Shown one piece after another: positions 11,895 to 20,557 of a DNA stretch of 31,669 nt. The stretch is from positions 1 to 31,669 of IMG/VR virus record IMGVR_UViG_3300031787_000545; one strand, written 5' to 3'. Position 1 is the first letter of the stretch, and every line of letters starts with the position of its first letter. The DNA is from a virus. Below the pieces are notes generated by a model. The model saw only the letters and a list, made by a program, of their open reading frames with translations. It was not told where the DNA came from and made no database searches. Made by a program: the position numbers and the translations under genes.

Positions 11895-14555
11895 TTATTG
11901 TCCTAGTTGTAAGTCTGCTGGTAATTCAATAGGTGTTTGTAGCCCAGTTTGTCTTTGTTCCTCGGCTCTTTGTTGTCCCATTTCTGCAGCAGAACCTACA
12001 ACACCAGCGCGATACATATTCACACCAGACCTTACTAAAACATTATACAAACCAGATTTAGCAATTTCTTTTGCTTTGTCTGATGCAGCCTGTGAGTTTA
12101 TAATCTGGATATTCTTTGCAGCCTCTTGTGCTAACTCTGGATTTTTAAACACTTCTAAAAAAGCATTGTCTTTGGATTCAATGCCTTTCTGTTGTGTAAA
12201 CCTAGAAAACAAAATAGACGCTTTATATCCAAAGGATGAAATACGGTCACGCAGTAAAGAACCAACGCCAGGACCAGATGTTCCAATTGCTCTTTCTAAT
12301 ATGTCACCTTCAAGAACACGAGCAGGCGGATTTACAGGAAAAGAACGGCCAAGTATTTGTCCGGCCTCTGTTAGTTTTTCTACAGTAGAAAAGTTATCAC
12401 CAAAAGCACGTTCAAAAGCCTTTCTATTTTTATTTAGAAAGTCAACAGGATCTTGAGCATCTAATGCTTTATTTAACATTATTCCTTGCAAGCCTTTTAA
12501 TGCTCTGCCTGTTGGGTCTGCTTTAGAAGCACCAATTAACTGTGATAATTTACTTAAATCTTGGAACGCACCAGACTCTCCTGTTTTAAATACTTGGTCT
12601 AGGTCTTGTTTCTTTGCTATTGCTTTTAGTGCGGAGTCTTCTAATGCCTGCATCCCACTGACCGCCGCTTGTCTCTGTGCAATAAATGTTTCCATATTCT
12701 TTTCTGCATTAGAAAGAAAACCTTGCAATGATGGAACTTTTGCAATAACTTCCTCATTTTTACGCACAAAAGAACGCAATGCGTCTTGATTTAGTACACC
12801 ATCAGGAGTCAAAGAGTTAGGCTGTGATAAAAACTTAGTTATTAAACCATTTGATAGAAACTGCTCTGTGTCCGAATTTTGACCAAAGATACGATAGAAA
12901 TCATCAACATTGCTTGGTTTTACAAGTTGATTTATAATATCTTCATCTTTTACTCTTTCTCCCATCCTTGTTTTAGCGCCTACAATACCACCAAGACCTT
13001 TACGAAATACTTCCCTGTATTGATCGTCATAAGCAGCATTTAGTGCTTTGTATTTATTTTTAATATCGTCCGGTAGTGTTTCAATAGCGTTATCAATCTG
13101 TGTTTTTAGCTGACCCAGAGCAAACATCCGTTGTCCGGCACCGGGAATGTTAGCAGCATTTGCTTGTTGTGCGGCAAAAAAGTCAGCATTGGCTCTACGA
13201 GACAAAGAACGTAAGTCATTAAAATTAACAGGTTCAAAACTAGGCGCTGCCGCTGTAGCAAGAGGCTCTCCTGACGGACCTAATATACTTGGAGTAGGTA
13301 CTTGTTTTGGCTTGAACGCTGTTTGAACAAGAGTAAACAACTCTGGAGATTGTTCAAAAATCTGTCTATTCTGTAAAACAGTGTTATAAATGTTTCCAAC
13401 TTCGTTAGATGCTAAACGAGCACCAATAGAATCTGCTTCTGAATCTAAAGCAGAATACTGATCTTTAAATAAATCACCAACAGCTTTTCTTCGTGTTTCG
13501 TAAGCCTGCCTAATTTTATCGCCAAGTTCTTGCCTGCCTGTCCTTACAAAAGTAGAACTTAAATTTTCAATATTATCATCGGCATTTTTAACTAATGAAG
13601 CTAGTGCTGTTTTAGTTTTATCTGCTTGCCTACCAGCAAACACAAATGAAGACTCAGTTACCGGAAACAACTCAGCAGTTTTAGCACGCACAGCGGTCAT
13701 GCTATTTTGTGTCTGTGAGATAACTTCAGGAATCTTATCTACTTGCCGCTGTAAAGCCGCTTGTGCTCTAATTCCAACAGTGGGTGATGCCGTGGCTTGA
13801 AATAAGTTAGGACTAAAGCCTGGAATAAGTTGTTGAATCTCTGCAACACGGCTTAACTTCTCAGGAATAGTTGGATCTTCAATCATAATACGATTGATCT
13901 GATCAGCGTTTACTGCGTTTACAAGTTTATTATAATTCTCATCTCCAACAGCACCCTGTATTTTACCTTTTAAAGAAGTAATAAATTCTTTTCCAACCTT
14001 GGGCGCAAGTGTAAACGCATTATATAAAATGCTAGATGCTGTTCCAGCAGATAAAGCACCTCCGATAGCTAACGGTGCTTCAAATGCAGAACCCTCTCCT
14101 AACATTCTTCCTATTTCAAAACCAGCACCAGCACCAAATGCGGTTGCCACAGCCTCTCCTGCCGCCTTCGGAGAACGAGTAAATAATGATGCGCCTTTAG
14201 GGCCAGGAAGCAGTATAGTAGGCAACGCTTGTGTGCCTGCCGCTATTGTTCGTTGAACAACATCTTCAGGCGGTCCTATCTCAGTTACTCCAAACAAACT
14301 TGGAATGCTTTTAGATAGTTTAGTTGCGGCTAGTTCTGTTTCAAATGTAGGAATACGAAACGGCAGTAACAACAGCTGTGCTACATTAGCCGCTCCTATT
14401 TTTAAATTCTCACTTAATACGTTTTCAAAACCAGCACGAGAAACACGAGAAGGAGTTGCACCAGCTTCTAAAGGAGTAAAATCACCAGCAGGACCAATAG
14501 ATGTAATAGGCTCGTCCCACTTAATCGGACCCATTACGCTTTTATCTTGTGCCAT
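11895..14555 (-). CDS. large internal/ejected virion protein, gp16-like by position
   Basis: An 886-residue protein, the longest of three in the place where T7 has genes 14, 15 and 16 (gp16 is 1318 residues). It is mostly helical, rich in Ala, Gln, Asn and Lys, with a Gly/Ala-rich stretch about residues 135-185 (AFGAGAGFEIGRMLGEG...) that could insert in or cross a membrane. I see no lytic transglycosylase motif, which T7 gp16 carries at its N-terminus. The role as a DNA-ejection protein is inferred from order and composition, not from a recognised domain. Its ATG overlaps the preceding stop by one base (TAATG). Confidence 0.6.
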   Translation of the reverse strand: MAQDKSVMGPIKWDEPITSIGPAGDFTPLEAGATPSRVSRAGFENVLSENLKIGAANVAQLLLLPFRIPTFETELAATKLSKSIPSLFGVTEIGPPEDVVQRTIAAGTQALPTILLPGPKGASLFTRSPKAAGEAVATAFGAGAGFEIGRMLGEGSAFEAPLAIGGALSAGTASSILYNAFTLAPKVGKEFITSLKGKIQGAVGDENYNKLVNAVNADQINRIMIEDPTIPEKLSRVAEIQQLIPGFSPNLFQATASPTVGIRAQAALQRQVDKIPEVISQTQNSMTAVRAKTAELFPVTESSFVFAGRQADKTKTALASLVKNADDNIENLSSTFVRTGRQELGDKIRQAYETRRKAVGDLFKDQYSALDSEADSIGARLASNEVGNIYNTVLQNRQIFEQSPELFTLVQTAFKPKQVPTPSILGPSGEPLATAAAPSFEPVNFNDLRSLSRRANADFFAAQQANAANIPGAGQRMFALGQLKTQIDNAIETLPDDIKNKYKALNAAYDDQYREVFRKGLGGIVGAKTRMGERVKDEDIINQLVKPSNVDDFYRIFGQNSDTEQFLSNGLITKFLSQPNSLTPDGVLNQDALRSFVRKNEEVIAKVPSLQGFLSNAEKNMETFIAQRQAAVSGMQALEDSALKAIAKKQDLDQVFKTGESGAFQDLSKLSQLIGASKADPTGRALKGLQGIMLNKALDAQDPVDFLNKNRKAFERAFGDNFSTVEKLTEAGQILGRSFPVNPPARVLEGDILERAIGTSGPGVGSLLRDRISSFGYKASILFSRFTQQKGIESKDNAFLEVFKNPELAQEAAKNIQIINSQAASDKAKEIAKSGLYNVLVRSGVNMYRAGVVGSAAEMGQQRAEEQRQTGLQTPIELPADLQLGQ

Positions 14556-15787
14556 TATTGACCTTTCAGAATAGTGATAGTACCGTCACCATTATAAATA
14601 AACTCTTTATCGCCTTGCTTTAATCTTTGTCCTTTTGTTAACTTGTACTGATTAACAACATCAATAGGGATATACTGTTGTCCTTCTGGAAGTTTAGGAC
14701 GAGTGAACTTAGTAGCGGAAAGCGGAGCAATTTCGTCTGCTTTTTCTTTTAAAGCGCCCCTAAACGGAGTTGCAGTAGAATCATATTGTTTAGCAATGTA
14801 ATCACGAATTGCGTTTAAACTTTCTAATTGATCTTCTTTTGTTGCGTTACCAATATTACCGCTAACAAACAGACTTAAAGTGTTTGTGACACGCTCACCA
14901 AGATTACCAGTATTAACAAGCCTATTGATTTCAGAGGCAGCTTTCTGAGAATCTCCAAAAGCACCTGCCACAGTTTGTTCAAATAATCTTTGGGAGAACG
15001 GTGATTTATCATTTCTTCGTAAACTAATTGCTTGATCAAGTGCTGTAATTTGTTGAACAAATGGTTTTAACTGATTATTTATAAGTGCTATTGCTTCAAC
15101 TTTGCCTCTTGGGTCTTCAAAGTTCATTTTAGCAGCAGAAGCTGCGGCCCTGTTTGTTTCATCTTGTCTTATTTTAGCATCAATCGCAACCCACTGATCT
15201 TTAGTAAAGGCTGTTACATCTGATGGAATAGCGAACCCAAGAGCGCCTGCTGCTCTTATAATTTCTTGTCCTGGCGCAAGTGCCTTAACTTTTTCAATAG
15301 GAACTAAATCTGATATATTTCTAGTTCTTTGATATGTCTGTAAAGATTCAGAAGTAAACTTTGAAGGATCTATTTTACCAAAAGGAGATTCTTTTGCAAA
15401 TTGTTGTGCAATAGTTAATGCCCTAAGCCCCGCATTAGGAGCAATAGACATTAGTTCTTGTCCAATCTTGTTAAGAATATTAGGGTCTGTTTGATTCTGA
15501 TTAGCATACTTAGATAGTACAGTTTGAACTGCTACTGCTTCTTGTAGTTGTGGATCAACAGGAGCAGGAAACAATCCTTGTTTAACCGCTTGTCCGGCAA
15601 TATCTCCAAAACGAAGCCCAGCCTGATATAACCCTCTAAAAGGACCAAATTCCTGTCCTTGTTGGGAAATCATTTGATTACGCAATAACTGTTCTTGTTG
15701 TGCTTCTCTCTGTCGAGCAAGAGCAATCTCTGCTGGAGAAGGCCCAAACACATTAGAAGTAGAACCAAATAAAGATTGGATTGCCAT
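14555..15787 (-). CDS. internal virion protein, gp15-like by position
   Basis: A 410-residue helical protein, rich in Gln, Ala and Lys. The N-terminal region (FGPSPAEIALARQREAQQEQ) is amphipathic and charged; a short, more hydrophobic segment follows. It lacks any catalytic signature. The C-terminal 70 residues contain a compact beta-like end (YIPIDVVNQYKLTKGQRLKQ, then EFIYNGDGTITIL), which may be an ordered interaction domain. It lies between the 316- and 886-residue proteins and is probably packed in the head and ejected with the DNA, as in T7. TAATG overlap to the next gene suggests coupled translation and a fixed ratio. Confidence 0.6.
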   Translation of the reverse strand: MAIQSLFGSTSNVFGPSPAEIALARQREAQQEQLLRNQMISQQGQEFGPFRGLYQAGLRFGDIAGQAVKQGLFPAPVDPQLQEAVAVQTVLSKYANQNQTDPNILNKIGQELMSIAPNAGLRALTIAQQFAKESPFGKIDPSKFTSESLQTYQRTRNISDLVPIEKVKALAPGQEIIRAAGALGFAIPSDVTAFTKDQWVAIDAKIRQDETNRAAASAAKMNFEDPRGKVEAIALINNQLKPFVQQITALDQAISLRRNDKSPFSQRLFEQTVAGAFGDSQKAASEINRLVNTGNLGERVTNTLSLFVSGNIGNATKEDQLESLNAIRDYIAKQYDSTATPFRGALKEKADEIAPLSATKFTRPKLPEGQQYIPIDVVNQYKLTKGQRLKQGDKEFIYNGDGTITILKGQ

Positions 15788-15808
15788 AATTAGTTCCTAG
15801 TGTATTAT

Positions 15809-16759
15809 TTAATAGGCTACGTTTTGAAAGTTTGCAGGGTTATATCTAGTTAAGCCTAATAACTTATCATAAAGCGATTGTTGTTGCTGGCCTTGCATAT
15901 ATTGCTGGCCGATATTTGCTATGTTTTGAGCAAATAAAGTAGGACCAACCAAACCGCCTTGTAGTTGGGTCTGTGCTGCTCCTAAACCACCAGTTAGTAA
16001 CATTTGACCAACATTTGATCCAGAAGCGGCTGTTCTGCCACCCAACTGAGCACCGATGTCTAACGGCTGCCTTGCTGCCTCTTCCAGCAACTGCGATACA
16101 CCAAACTGGGCCTGGAACGGTGCCAAGGCCTGTGTCTGTAGTCCGTAACCAGCACCAAACAGACCTGTTCCAAAGCCAATACGCTGCTGTGCAGCCTGTT
16201 CTGCCTGCGCTGCTAACTGCAGGTCCTGCTGGCGCCTAGCAGAGGCAAGAGCAGCCAATTCTGGCTGTCCTGTGGCACCTACATTAAGACCAGCACGACC
16301 ACGACCAAATACAGAGGCAGCAAGACGCTGTTCCTCTGCCTGACGTGGTTGCTCCAGTAGCGCCTGTTGTTCTCTAAAATACTGTTGCCTAATGGCTTCA
16401 GGACTCTCACCTAGATATTGTCTACCGAGGCCAAATAGCGTCTCTGCTACTGCTGGAGCCGCCTCTGCCTGCCCTAGGCTTGTACCGTACAATGCAGATA
16501 GTCTGTTCTGCAGTGCCTGTACCTCTGGGGAGGCTTGGTATCCTGCGCCAGTTAGCCTACCACCATCAAAAGCAAACTGAGAAGTACCGAAGCGAGAGGT
16601 AATACCTACTGGCCTAAATCTGGCTTCCTCTGCCGCTATTCGTGCTGCTTCCAGTTGGGCATCTGCCGATGTTCTTGCCGCTCTTTCAGCAGATCTGCCT
16701 GCCATAGCAGAGCCAAGTAAACCTGCACCTCCAGCTATTGCCGCTGCTTCAATACCCAT
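15809..16759 (-). CDS. internal virion protein, gp14-like by position
   Basis: A 316-residue protein, very rich in Ala, Gly, Gln and Leu. The first 20 residues (MGIEAAAIAGGAGLLGSAMA) form a small hydrophobic, glycine-rich helix; the following 30 (RSAERAARTSADAQLEAARI) are an amphipathic helix, the same design as T7 gp14 (AAAIPIAISGAQAIS... then charged). The rest is low complexity with repeated GLG, QAQ and LAA. GGAGA stands before the ATG. It is likely to form part of the ejected channel in the outer membrane by analogy, but this is inference from position and style. 316 residues is longer than T7 gp14 (196). Confidence 0.6.
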   Translation of the reverse strand: MGIEAAAIAGGAGLLGSAMAGRSAERAARTSADAQLEAARIAAEEARFRPVGITSRFGTSQFAFDGGRLTGAGYQASPEVQALQNRLSALYGTSLGQAEAAPAVAETLFGLGRQYLGESPEAIRQQYFREQQALLEQPRQAEEQRLAASVFGRGRAGLNVGATGQPELAALASARRQQDLQLAAQAEQAAQQRIGFGTGLFGAGYGLQTQALAPFQAQFGVSQLLEEAARQPLDIGAQLGGRTAASGSNVGQMLLTGGLGAAQTQLQGGLVGPTLFAQNIANIGQQYMQGQQQQSLYDKLLGLTRYNPANFQNVAY

Positions 16760-16761
16760 AA

Positions 16762-17064
16762 CTATCTCCAGATATAAATATCATAATTTTTACTATCATT
16801 TCCTTTAATAGAATGCAGATAAGAAAAATTAAAAATCTTTAAAAACTTTTCATGTTTCTTATCTTCCGGAGTATGAAGAGCAAACAATTCTTTACCACAC
16901 TCATCAGTCAATCTTTTAAACCACAACTTTAAATTATGCTTTACTGCTTTATTCCATTTAGTTAATACATCACAGTGTATAAACCAATAACCATCAACAT
17001 CCTCTATGTACAAAATAAACTGATCTGTCTGTACTACTGGTACCTTCAAGCAGTCCGCTTCCAC
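16762..17064 (-). CDS. gp13-like (GNAT-fold) small virion/assembly protein
   Basis: A 100-residue protein. The sequence GYWFIHCDVLTKWNKAVKHN, then a helix (LKLWFKRLTDECGKELFALH), then KHEKFLKIFNFSYLHS and YDIYIWR follows the same order as T7 gp13 (CWFVTSDQVW..., VGNTSHIRFLKTIGAVFHEE, QLFTI), a degenerate acetyltransferase-like protein needed for virion assembly. The position between tail tubular B and the gp14/15/16-like genes supports this. T7 gp13 has 138 residues, so the N-terminus is shorter here. GTG 17064 is the first start; TTG 17049, with GGAAG at 8 nt and a TTGA overlap with the fibre stop, is a good alternative. Its DNA is clearly more AT-rich than its neighbours. Confidence 0.55.
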   Translation of the reverse strand: MEADCLKVPVVQTDQFILYIEDVDGYWFIHCDVLTKWNKAVKHNLKLWFKRLTDECGKELFALHTPEDKKHEKFLKIFNFSYLHSIKGNDSKNYDIYIWR

Positions 17065-17723
17065 ATATAAACTGTGATGTACGGCGGTAGGTTAGCATTG
17101 GTGCCTGATGAACCTTCAGTGCTGTTTGCAACAGTAATACCAGTAGTTGCCGAACTCATAGTCAATTGTGTAAACTGTTCTCCACCATTAGATAAACCAG
17201 CAGTGCCTCCAGCACCGGAGTTATAAACAGCTCTGTTTGTTGGTGATAGCGTATGGGTATGGCCTGGGTCTGTTACAGTGGCTGTGTGGGTGTGGCTGAC
17301 AACGATAGCATCCTTAGAACCACCAGTCTCTTCAGCAGTATCAAACAGCGTATCAGAGGCATTGAAACCAACCATCATACGACCAGCACCAAAGGCGGTC
17401 CATGTGCCGAATCCTAACAGGGTTCCTGGGTTGGTGCTGTTGGTAGCATTGATGTAGATAGAGCCAACAGGATATGCTGCCTGTAGAGCAGTAGTAACAA
17501 ACGCTGTGGTAGCAATCTGTGTTGTATTAGTGCCTGCCGATGCAGTGGGTGCCGCTGGCGTACCAGTAAAGGTAGGAGACGCCGTGTCTGCTTTGGTTGC
17601 TACAGCAACAGCAATAGCATTAAACTCATCATCAATCTCTGTACCTTTAACAACCTTTAATGGATTTCCAGTAGAAAGTCCATCTTTAGTTGCAAAGTTA
17701 GTAGCTTTAATGTAATTAGACAC
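17046..17723 (-). CDS. tail fibre/collar-like protein with HxH motifs (GTG start)
   Basis: A 225-residue fibre. Residues 1-45 form an N-terminal adaptor (TEIDDEFNAIAVAVATK); 45-75 is the phage-fibre linker TPAAPTASAGTNTTQIATTAF; PVGSIYINATNSTNPGTLLG opens a collar-like domain; SHTHTATVTDPGHTHTLSPT (about 144-163) gives two HxH pairs typical of metal-holding trimeric fibre tips such as T4 gp37; NLPPYITVYMWKR closes the domain. It should bind a host surface receptor. The start is GTG 17723 with AGGAGA 7 nt upstream. Unlike T7 gp17 it is short and lies directly after tail tubular B. Confidence 0.82.
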   Translation of the reverse strand: MSNYIKATNFATKDGLSTGNPLKVVKGTEIDDEFNAIAVAVATKADTASPTFTGTPAAPTASAGTNTTQIATTAFVTTALQAAYPVGSIYINATNSTNPGTLLGFGTWTAFGAGRMMVGFNASDTLFDTAEETGGSKDAIVVSHTHTATVTDPGHTHTLSPTNRAVYNSGAGGTAGLSNGGEQFTQLTMSSATTGITVANSTEGSSGTNANLPPYITVYMWKRTA

Positions 17724-17732
17724 TTATATCTC

Positions 17733-19334
17733 CTAAATAATCTTACCTAACTTAGCATAACAATCAATCTTTTGAATTGACACTGCTTCAGTATTAATTT
17801 CCGTTTCAAATCCTAACTGTATTACTACACCAGCACCGCCTACTTGTTCTGTAAACTTTGCAATAATACGGTTAGAAGAATACTCAGCAATGTTGTATTC
17901 CCCTGTACCATACTCAGAAATATCCGCTGCTGGTAATGTTTCTGTTACAGACCTATAAGCATCTTTATAGTCAAATCCGTATTTAGTCACTACCTCTTGT
18001 TGAGAGCCACCAACAACAACCCAGTTTACTCTCTTTAATAGTTTCTGTATTGTAGGCTTCTGTAAGTCAAAATAGTTAGTAAAATAAATCATTCGATACG
18101 TTTCAGTATCGTCTAAATAATTATCATACAGACCAATATACCCAGTCATGCCTAGATACATTAGTTTTGCTGAAGTAACAAAGAGTGACTTAGGTTCAAT
18201 GCTAGTCCAGATTGTTATCCGGCTGGAGCCATCAGGCAAGAATCCGCGCATATCAAAGCAATAGGTTTGCTTTGTTGTTGGTAGAGTTAATAAGTAAAAA
18301 GCCTCTACTTCATTATAAACTGCTTTGATAGCTGTCTTAGTTTCGCTGGTAACCAGCGCCATCAACTCATCACGAACATTCTTAGACAAGTCTCTAAACG
18401 GTAAAGACTTTTCTTGTATAACACGTGTTAAACTACGAACACCGCCGTTAGACAGGAATATAACATCTGTACCTGTTGATACCACAGAGTCTCTAGCAAT
18501 GCAACCAACATTAGGAATATATTCTTGTAATGTTAATGTAGTAACATCGATAGGATTAGCATAGATAGCAATGTTGTTGCTACCAAAGATAATTAAAAAA
18601 CCATTGTGTGCTGCTAGTGCAACAATCTGGTCATTATTAGGGAACACTGAATTTAATGCCAGTGATCCGCTGTCGCCACCATCAAAGTCTGAGCCGTCTA
18701 AAAGCCTACTAAAATACACAGTCTGTCTATCACCAACAATGTCTGCTACCCAAATACGGCCATAGGCAGCTAGTGCACAGTTTGGTTTGAAGTCAGATGT
18801 AGAATAGCCTGTAGGAAGAGTGCCAATATCACCAAATTGCTGAAAGCCGTAAGAACCAGTATGTGCGTGTGAGGTAGCGCCCAGTTTGTGGAACACCAAC
18901 ATTGGGTGACCAGCTTGCACAAGGAAGGCATGAGGCGATGCGCTAGTACCATCACCATAAGGCAATGCCGCTGCCTGCCAGTGATTGGCAGTGATGGTGT
19001 ACGCTACATCACCACTATCGGTAGAGTTTCTAACTGTCTTCTGTGTTAATGTTGTAGTACCAGTAAATAGTTTATTGTTACCAGCACTAAGGAACTGATT
19101 ACCAGAAGCATCCACTAACTCAAACATAAACTGAATAGGATTAGACCCTAAGTCAGTGTTAGTAGTATTAACCTTTGACCAGCCTTTTCTTGAACCAATA
19201 CGACCAAACTTATCGATAACACAGTTAAAGGCCTGCGATGCAAAGCCAGAGTCTAACTGAATAGAAGACTCTTGTGTATTAAGGCCTGCAAAGCCAGGAG
19301 CAGAAATTGTTGCTGTTACTAACTCTTCAGCCAT
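17733..19334 (-). CDS. tail tubular protein B (gp12-like nozzle)
   Basis: A 533-residue beta-rich protein, the probable tail nozzle. It begins GFAGLNTQESSIQLDSGFAS, the conserved N-terminal opening of many podovirus nozzle proteins, then CVIDKFGRIGSRKGWSKV, a run of beta-propeller-like strands (YGRIWVADIVGDRQTVYFSR; NNDQIVALAAHNGFLIIFGS; TDVIFLSNGGVRSLTR), and a C-terminal domain with YGFDYKDAYRSV. T7 gp12 has 794 residues. I use ATG 19334 because it shares its first base with the preceding stop (TAATG); an ORF start at 19349 would only add MGCCL. The gene follows tail tubular A as in T7. Confidence 0.82.
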   Translation of the reverse strand: MAEELVTATISAPGFAGLNTQESSIQLDSGFASQAFNCVIDKFGRIGSRKGWSKVNTTNTDLGSNPIQFMFELVDASGNQFLSAGNNKLFTGTTTLTQKTVRNSTDSGDVAYTITANHWQAAALPYGDGTSASPHAFLVQAGHPMLVFHKLGATSHAHTGSYGFQQFGDIGTLPTGYSTSDFKPNCALAAYGRIWVADIVGDRQTVYFSRLLDGSDFDGGDSGSLALNSVFPNNDQIVALAAHNGFLIIFGSNNIAIYANPIDVTTLTLQEYIPNVGCIARDSVVSTGTDVIFLSNGGVRSLTRVIQEKSLPFRDLSKNVRDELMALVTSETKTAIKAVYNEVEAFYLLTLPTTKQTYCFDMRGFLPDGSSRITIWTSIEPKSLFVTSAKLMYLGMTGYIGLYDNYLDDTETYRMIYFTNYFDLQKPTIQKLLKRVNWVVVGGSQQEVVTKYGFDYKDAYRSVTETLPAADISEYGTGEYNIAEYSSNRIIAKFTEQVGGAGVVIQLGFETEINTEAVSIQKIDCYAKLGKII

Positions 19335-19990
19335 TAAACAGCATCCCAAGTAGTTCCAGCACCATTATGTCCCTGCTCAATAGCAATATAGTCTGCTAGG
19401 GTCTGCTGTGCTATTCCAAAGGCCTCAGATGCGCTGATTCCGCCGTCTTCACCACGTTCACGAATAGCCATAGCATAGGCACGAAGAATAACAGGCACAT
19501 CAGGCACTGTGATGACTGTGGAGTCACTAGCCAGTTCATTTTGTGGTACAATCAAGTCAAAGTCAATGTTGTACACACCATTAGGGACAGGAAAGAATAA
19601 TACTTTACCGTCACCATTGGAGTCTGCACCTTTATAGCAGAATCGATCAGGAGCACCGCTTTGCTGTGTGTTATTTCGCAGATAGTCTTCCATTACATTT
19701 GGATTCTCAATAGAGAGAAACCAATCACTTTCTTGGCTTAATACACGCTTTGTACGGAATCGTAAACCAGCGCCAGTAATGGTGTAGTTATAGACACCGT
19801 TGCTAGTAGTGACAGTCTTAGTTGTCTCTAGTGCTGTCCAATCATAAGCATCTTCAACATATCTCTTGGCATCGTTAATAAACTTACCAACTAAAGAAGA
19901 ATATGAGTTAGCATTATTAGCGGGCACCTCTGCTTCTCGCAAGCGGACAAGCAAATCGTTAATCATCTGCAGGTAAGTCTTGTTAGCCAT
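19334..19990 (-). CDS. tail tubular protein A (gp11-like adaptor)
   Basis: A 218-residue adaptor that joins the portal to the nozzle. It has an N-terminal helix (YLQMINDLLVRLREAEV), VGKFINDAKRYVEDAYDWTA, which is the family signature, a central beta domain (YNYTITGAGLRFRTKRVLSQ; VLFFPVPNGVYNIDFDLIVP) and a C-terminal helix (AFGIAQQTLADYIAIEQ). T7 gp11 has 196 residues. It lies immediately before the nozzle gene with a TAATG overlap and starts directly after the stop of the small basic protein. Confidence 0.88.
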   Translation of the reverse strand: MANKTYLQMINDLLVRLREAEVPANNANSYSSLVGKFINDAKRYVEDAYDWTALETTKTVTTSNGVYNYTITGAGLRFRTKRVLSQESDWFLSIENPNVMEDYLRNNTQQSGAPDRFCYKGADSNGDGKVLFFPVPNGVYNIDFDLIVPQNELASDSTVITVPDVPVILRAYAMAIRERGEDGGISASEAFGIAQQTLADYIAIEQGHNGAGTTWDAV

Positions 19991-20236
19991 TTAACAGTCC
20001 CATTTCTTTAATGCCAGTGCCTTGCGAGTAGGCCTGCCTTTAGAATCCTTCATAGGCCCAGGCATACCCCCCATACGAGCACAGAATGACTTACGCCGTG
20101 CTGCAGCCTTGGGAGACTTTGATGCCTGTTTAGCAGACACTGGTGGCTTTAGGTTAGCGCCTTCTTTATTCTTGAAGTATGCTCTACCTTTAGCATTTAG
20201 GCCGCCTTCAGGATTCTGATAGACTTTTTTGACCAT
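19991..20236 (-). CDS. small basic protein, DUF6321-like
   Basis: An 81-residue, Lys/Arg-rich protein. GGLNAKGRAYFKNKEGANLK and RRKSFCARMGGMPGPM and the ending LALKKWDC match a short family seen in many phages (DUF6321-like), in which the SFCARM and KxWxC pieces are kept. Function unknown; two other basic ORFs precede it. The ATG shares a base with the previous stop (TAATG). The two cysteines (near 52 and the last residue) could pair or bind metal. Confidence 0.75.
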   Translation of the reverse strand: MVKKVYQNPEGGLNAKGRAYFKNKEGANLKPPVSAKQASKSPKAAARRKSFCARMGGMPGPMKDSKGRPTRKALALKKWDC

Positions 20237-20379
20237 TATTTCTTCGCAGTCTTTTTAGCTTCTCTAAATGCTTTGGCTGTAGGAGCACCTTTAGTGCCTG
20301 GCTTACGCATCTTCTCGCCAGAGCCTTCTTTAATGCGCTTGCGTTTGGCTTGGATGTTAGCGTAGAGTCCTGGTTTCAT
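20236..20379 (-). CDS. 47-residue basic protein
   Basis: MKPGLYANIQAKRKRIKEGS begins a 47-residue ORF ending in FREAKKTAKK. About a third of the residues are Lys or Arg, with MRKPGTKGAPTAKAF in the middle. It overlaps the 55-56-residue gene before it (ATGA) and the DUF6321-like gene after it (TAATG). Highly similar small proteins are present in many unrelated phages, usually next to head or tail genes. DNA binding or a structural glue role is possible; neither is shown. Confidence 0.7.
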   Translation of the reverse strand: MKPGLYANIQAKRKRIKEGSGEKMRKPGTKGAPTAKAFREAKKTAKK

Positions 20380-20546
20380 CGTCCACGACCAGCTTTCTTC
20401 TTAGACATACCAGTCATTGCTAGGCCAACAGCAACTGCCTGCTTCTGAGGCATACCTTCTTTACGAAGTTTACGGATCTTGTCCGATGCTGCTGCTTGTT
20501 TACCCTTCTTGGTGTAAGGGTATTTCTTTCCGTCTACCATTGGCAT
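20376..20546 (-). CDS. 56-residue basic protein
   Basis: MPMVDGKKYPYTKKGKQAAA starts a 56-residue ORF that ends MSKKKAGRGR. The central part RKLRKEGMPQKQAVAVGLAM is a small helix with the sequence of the KKQAVAIAL type seen in short phage proteins adjacent to virion genes. SD AAAGGAGAAT stands before the ATG. Stop overlaps the next ATG by 4 nt. Function unknown. Confidence 0.7.
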   Translation of the reverse strand: MPMVDGKKYPYTKKGKQAAASDKIRKLRKEGMPQKQAVAVGLAMTGMSKKKAGRGR

Positions 20547-20557
20547 ACTATTCTCCT

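Noticed and set aside
11875-12456. 193-residue + strand ORF
   Set aside because: It is antisense to the 886-aa protein and rich in Ser, Cys and Leu runs, as expected of an opposite-frame shadow.
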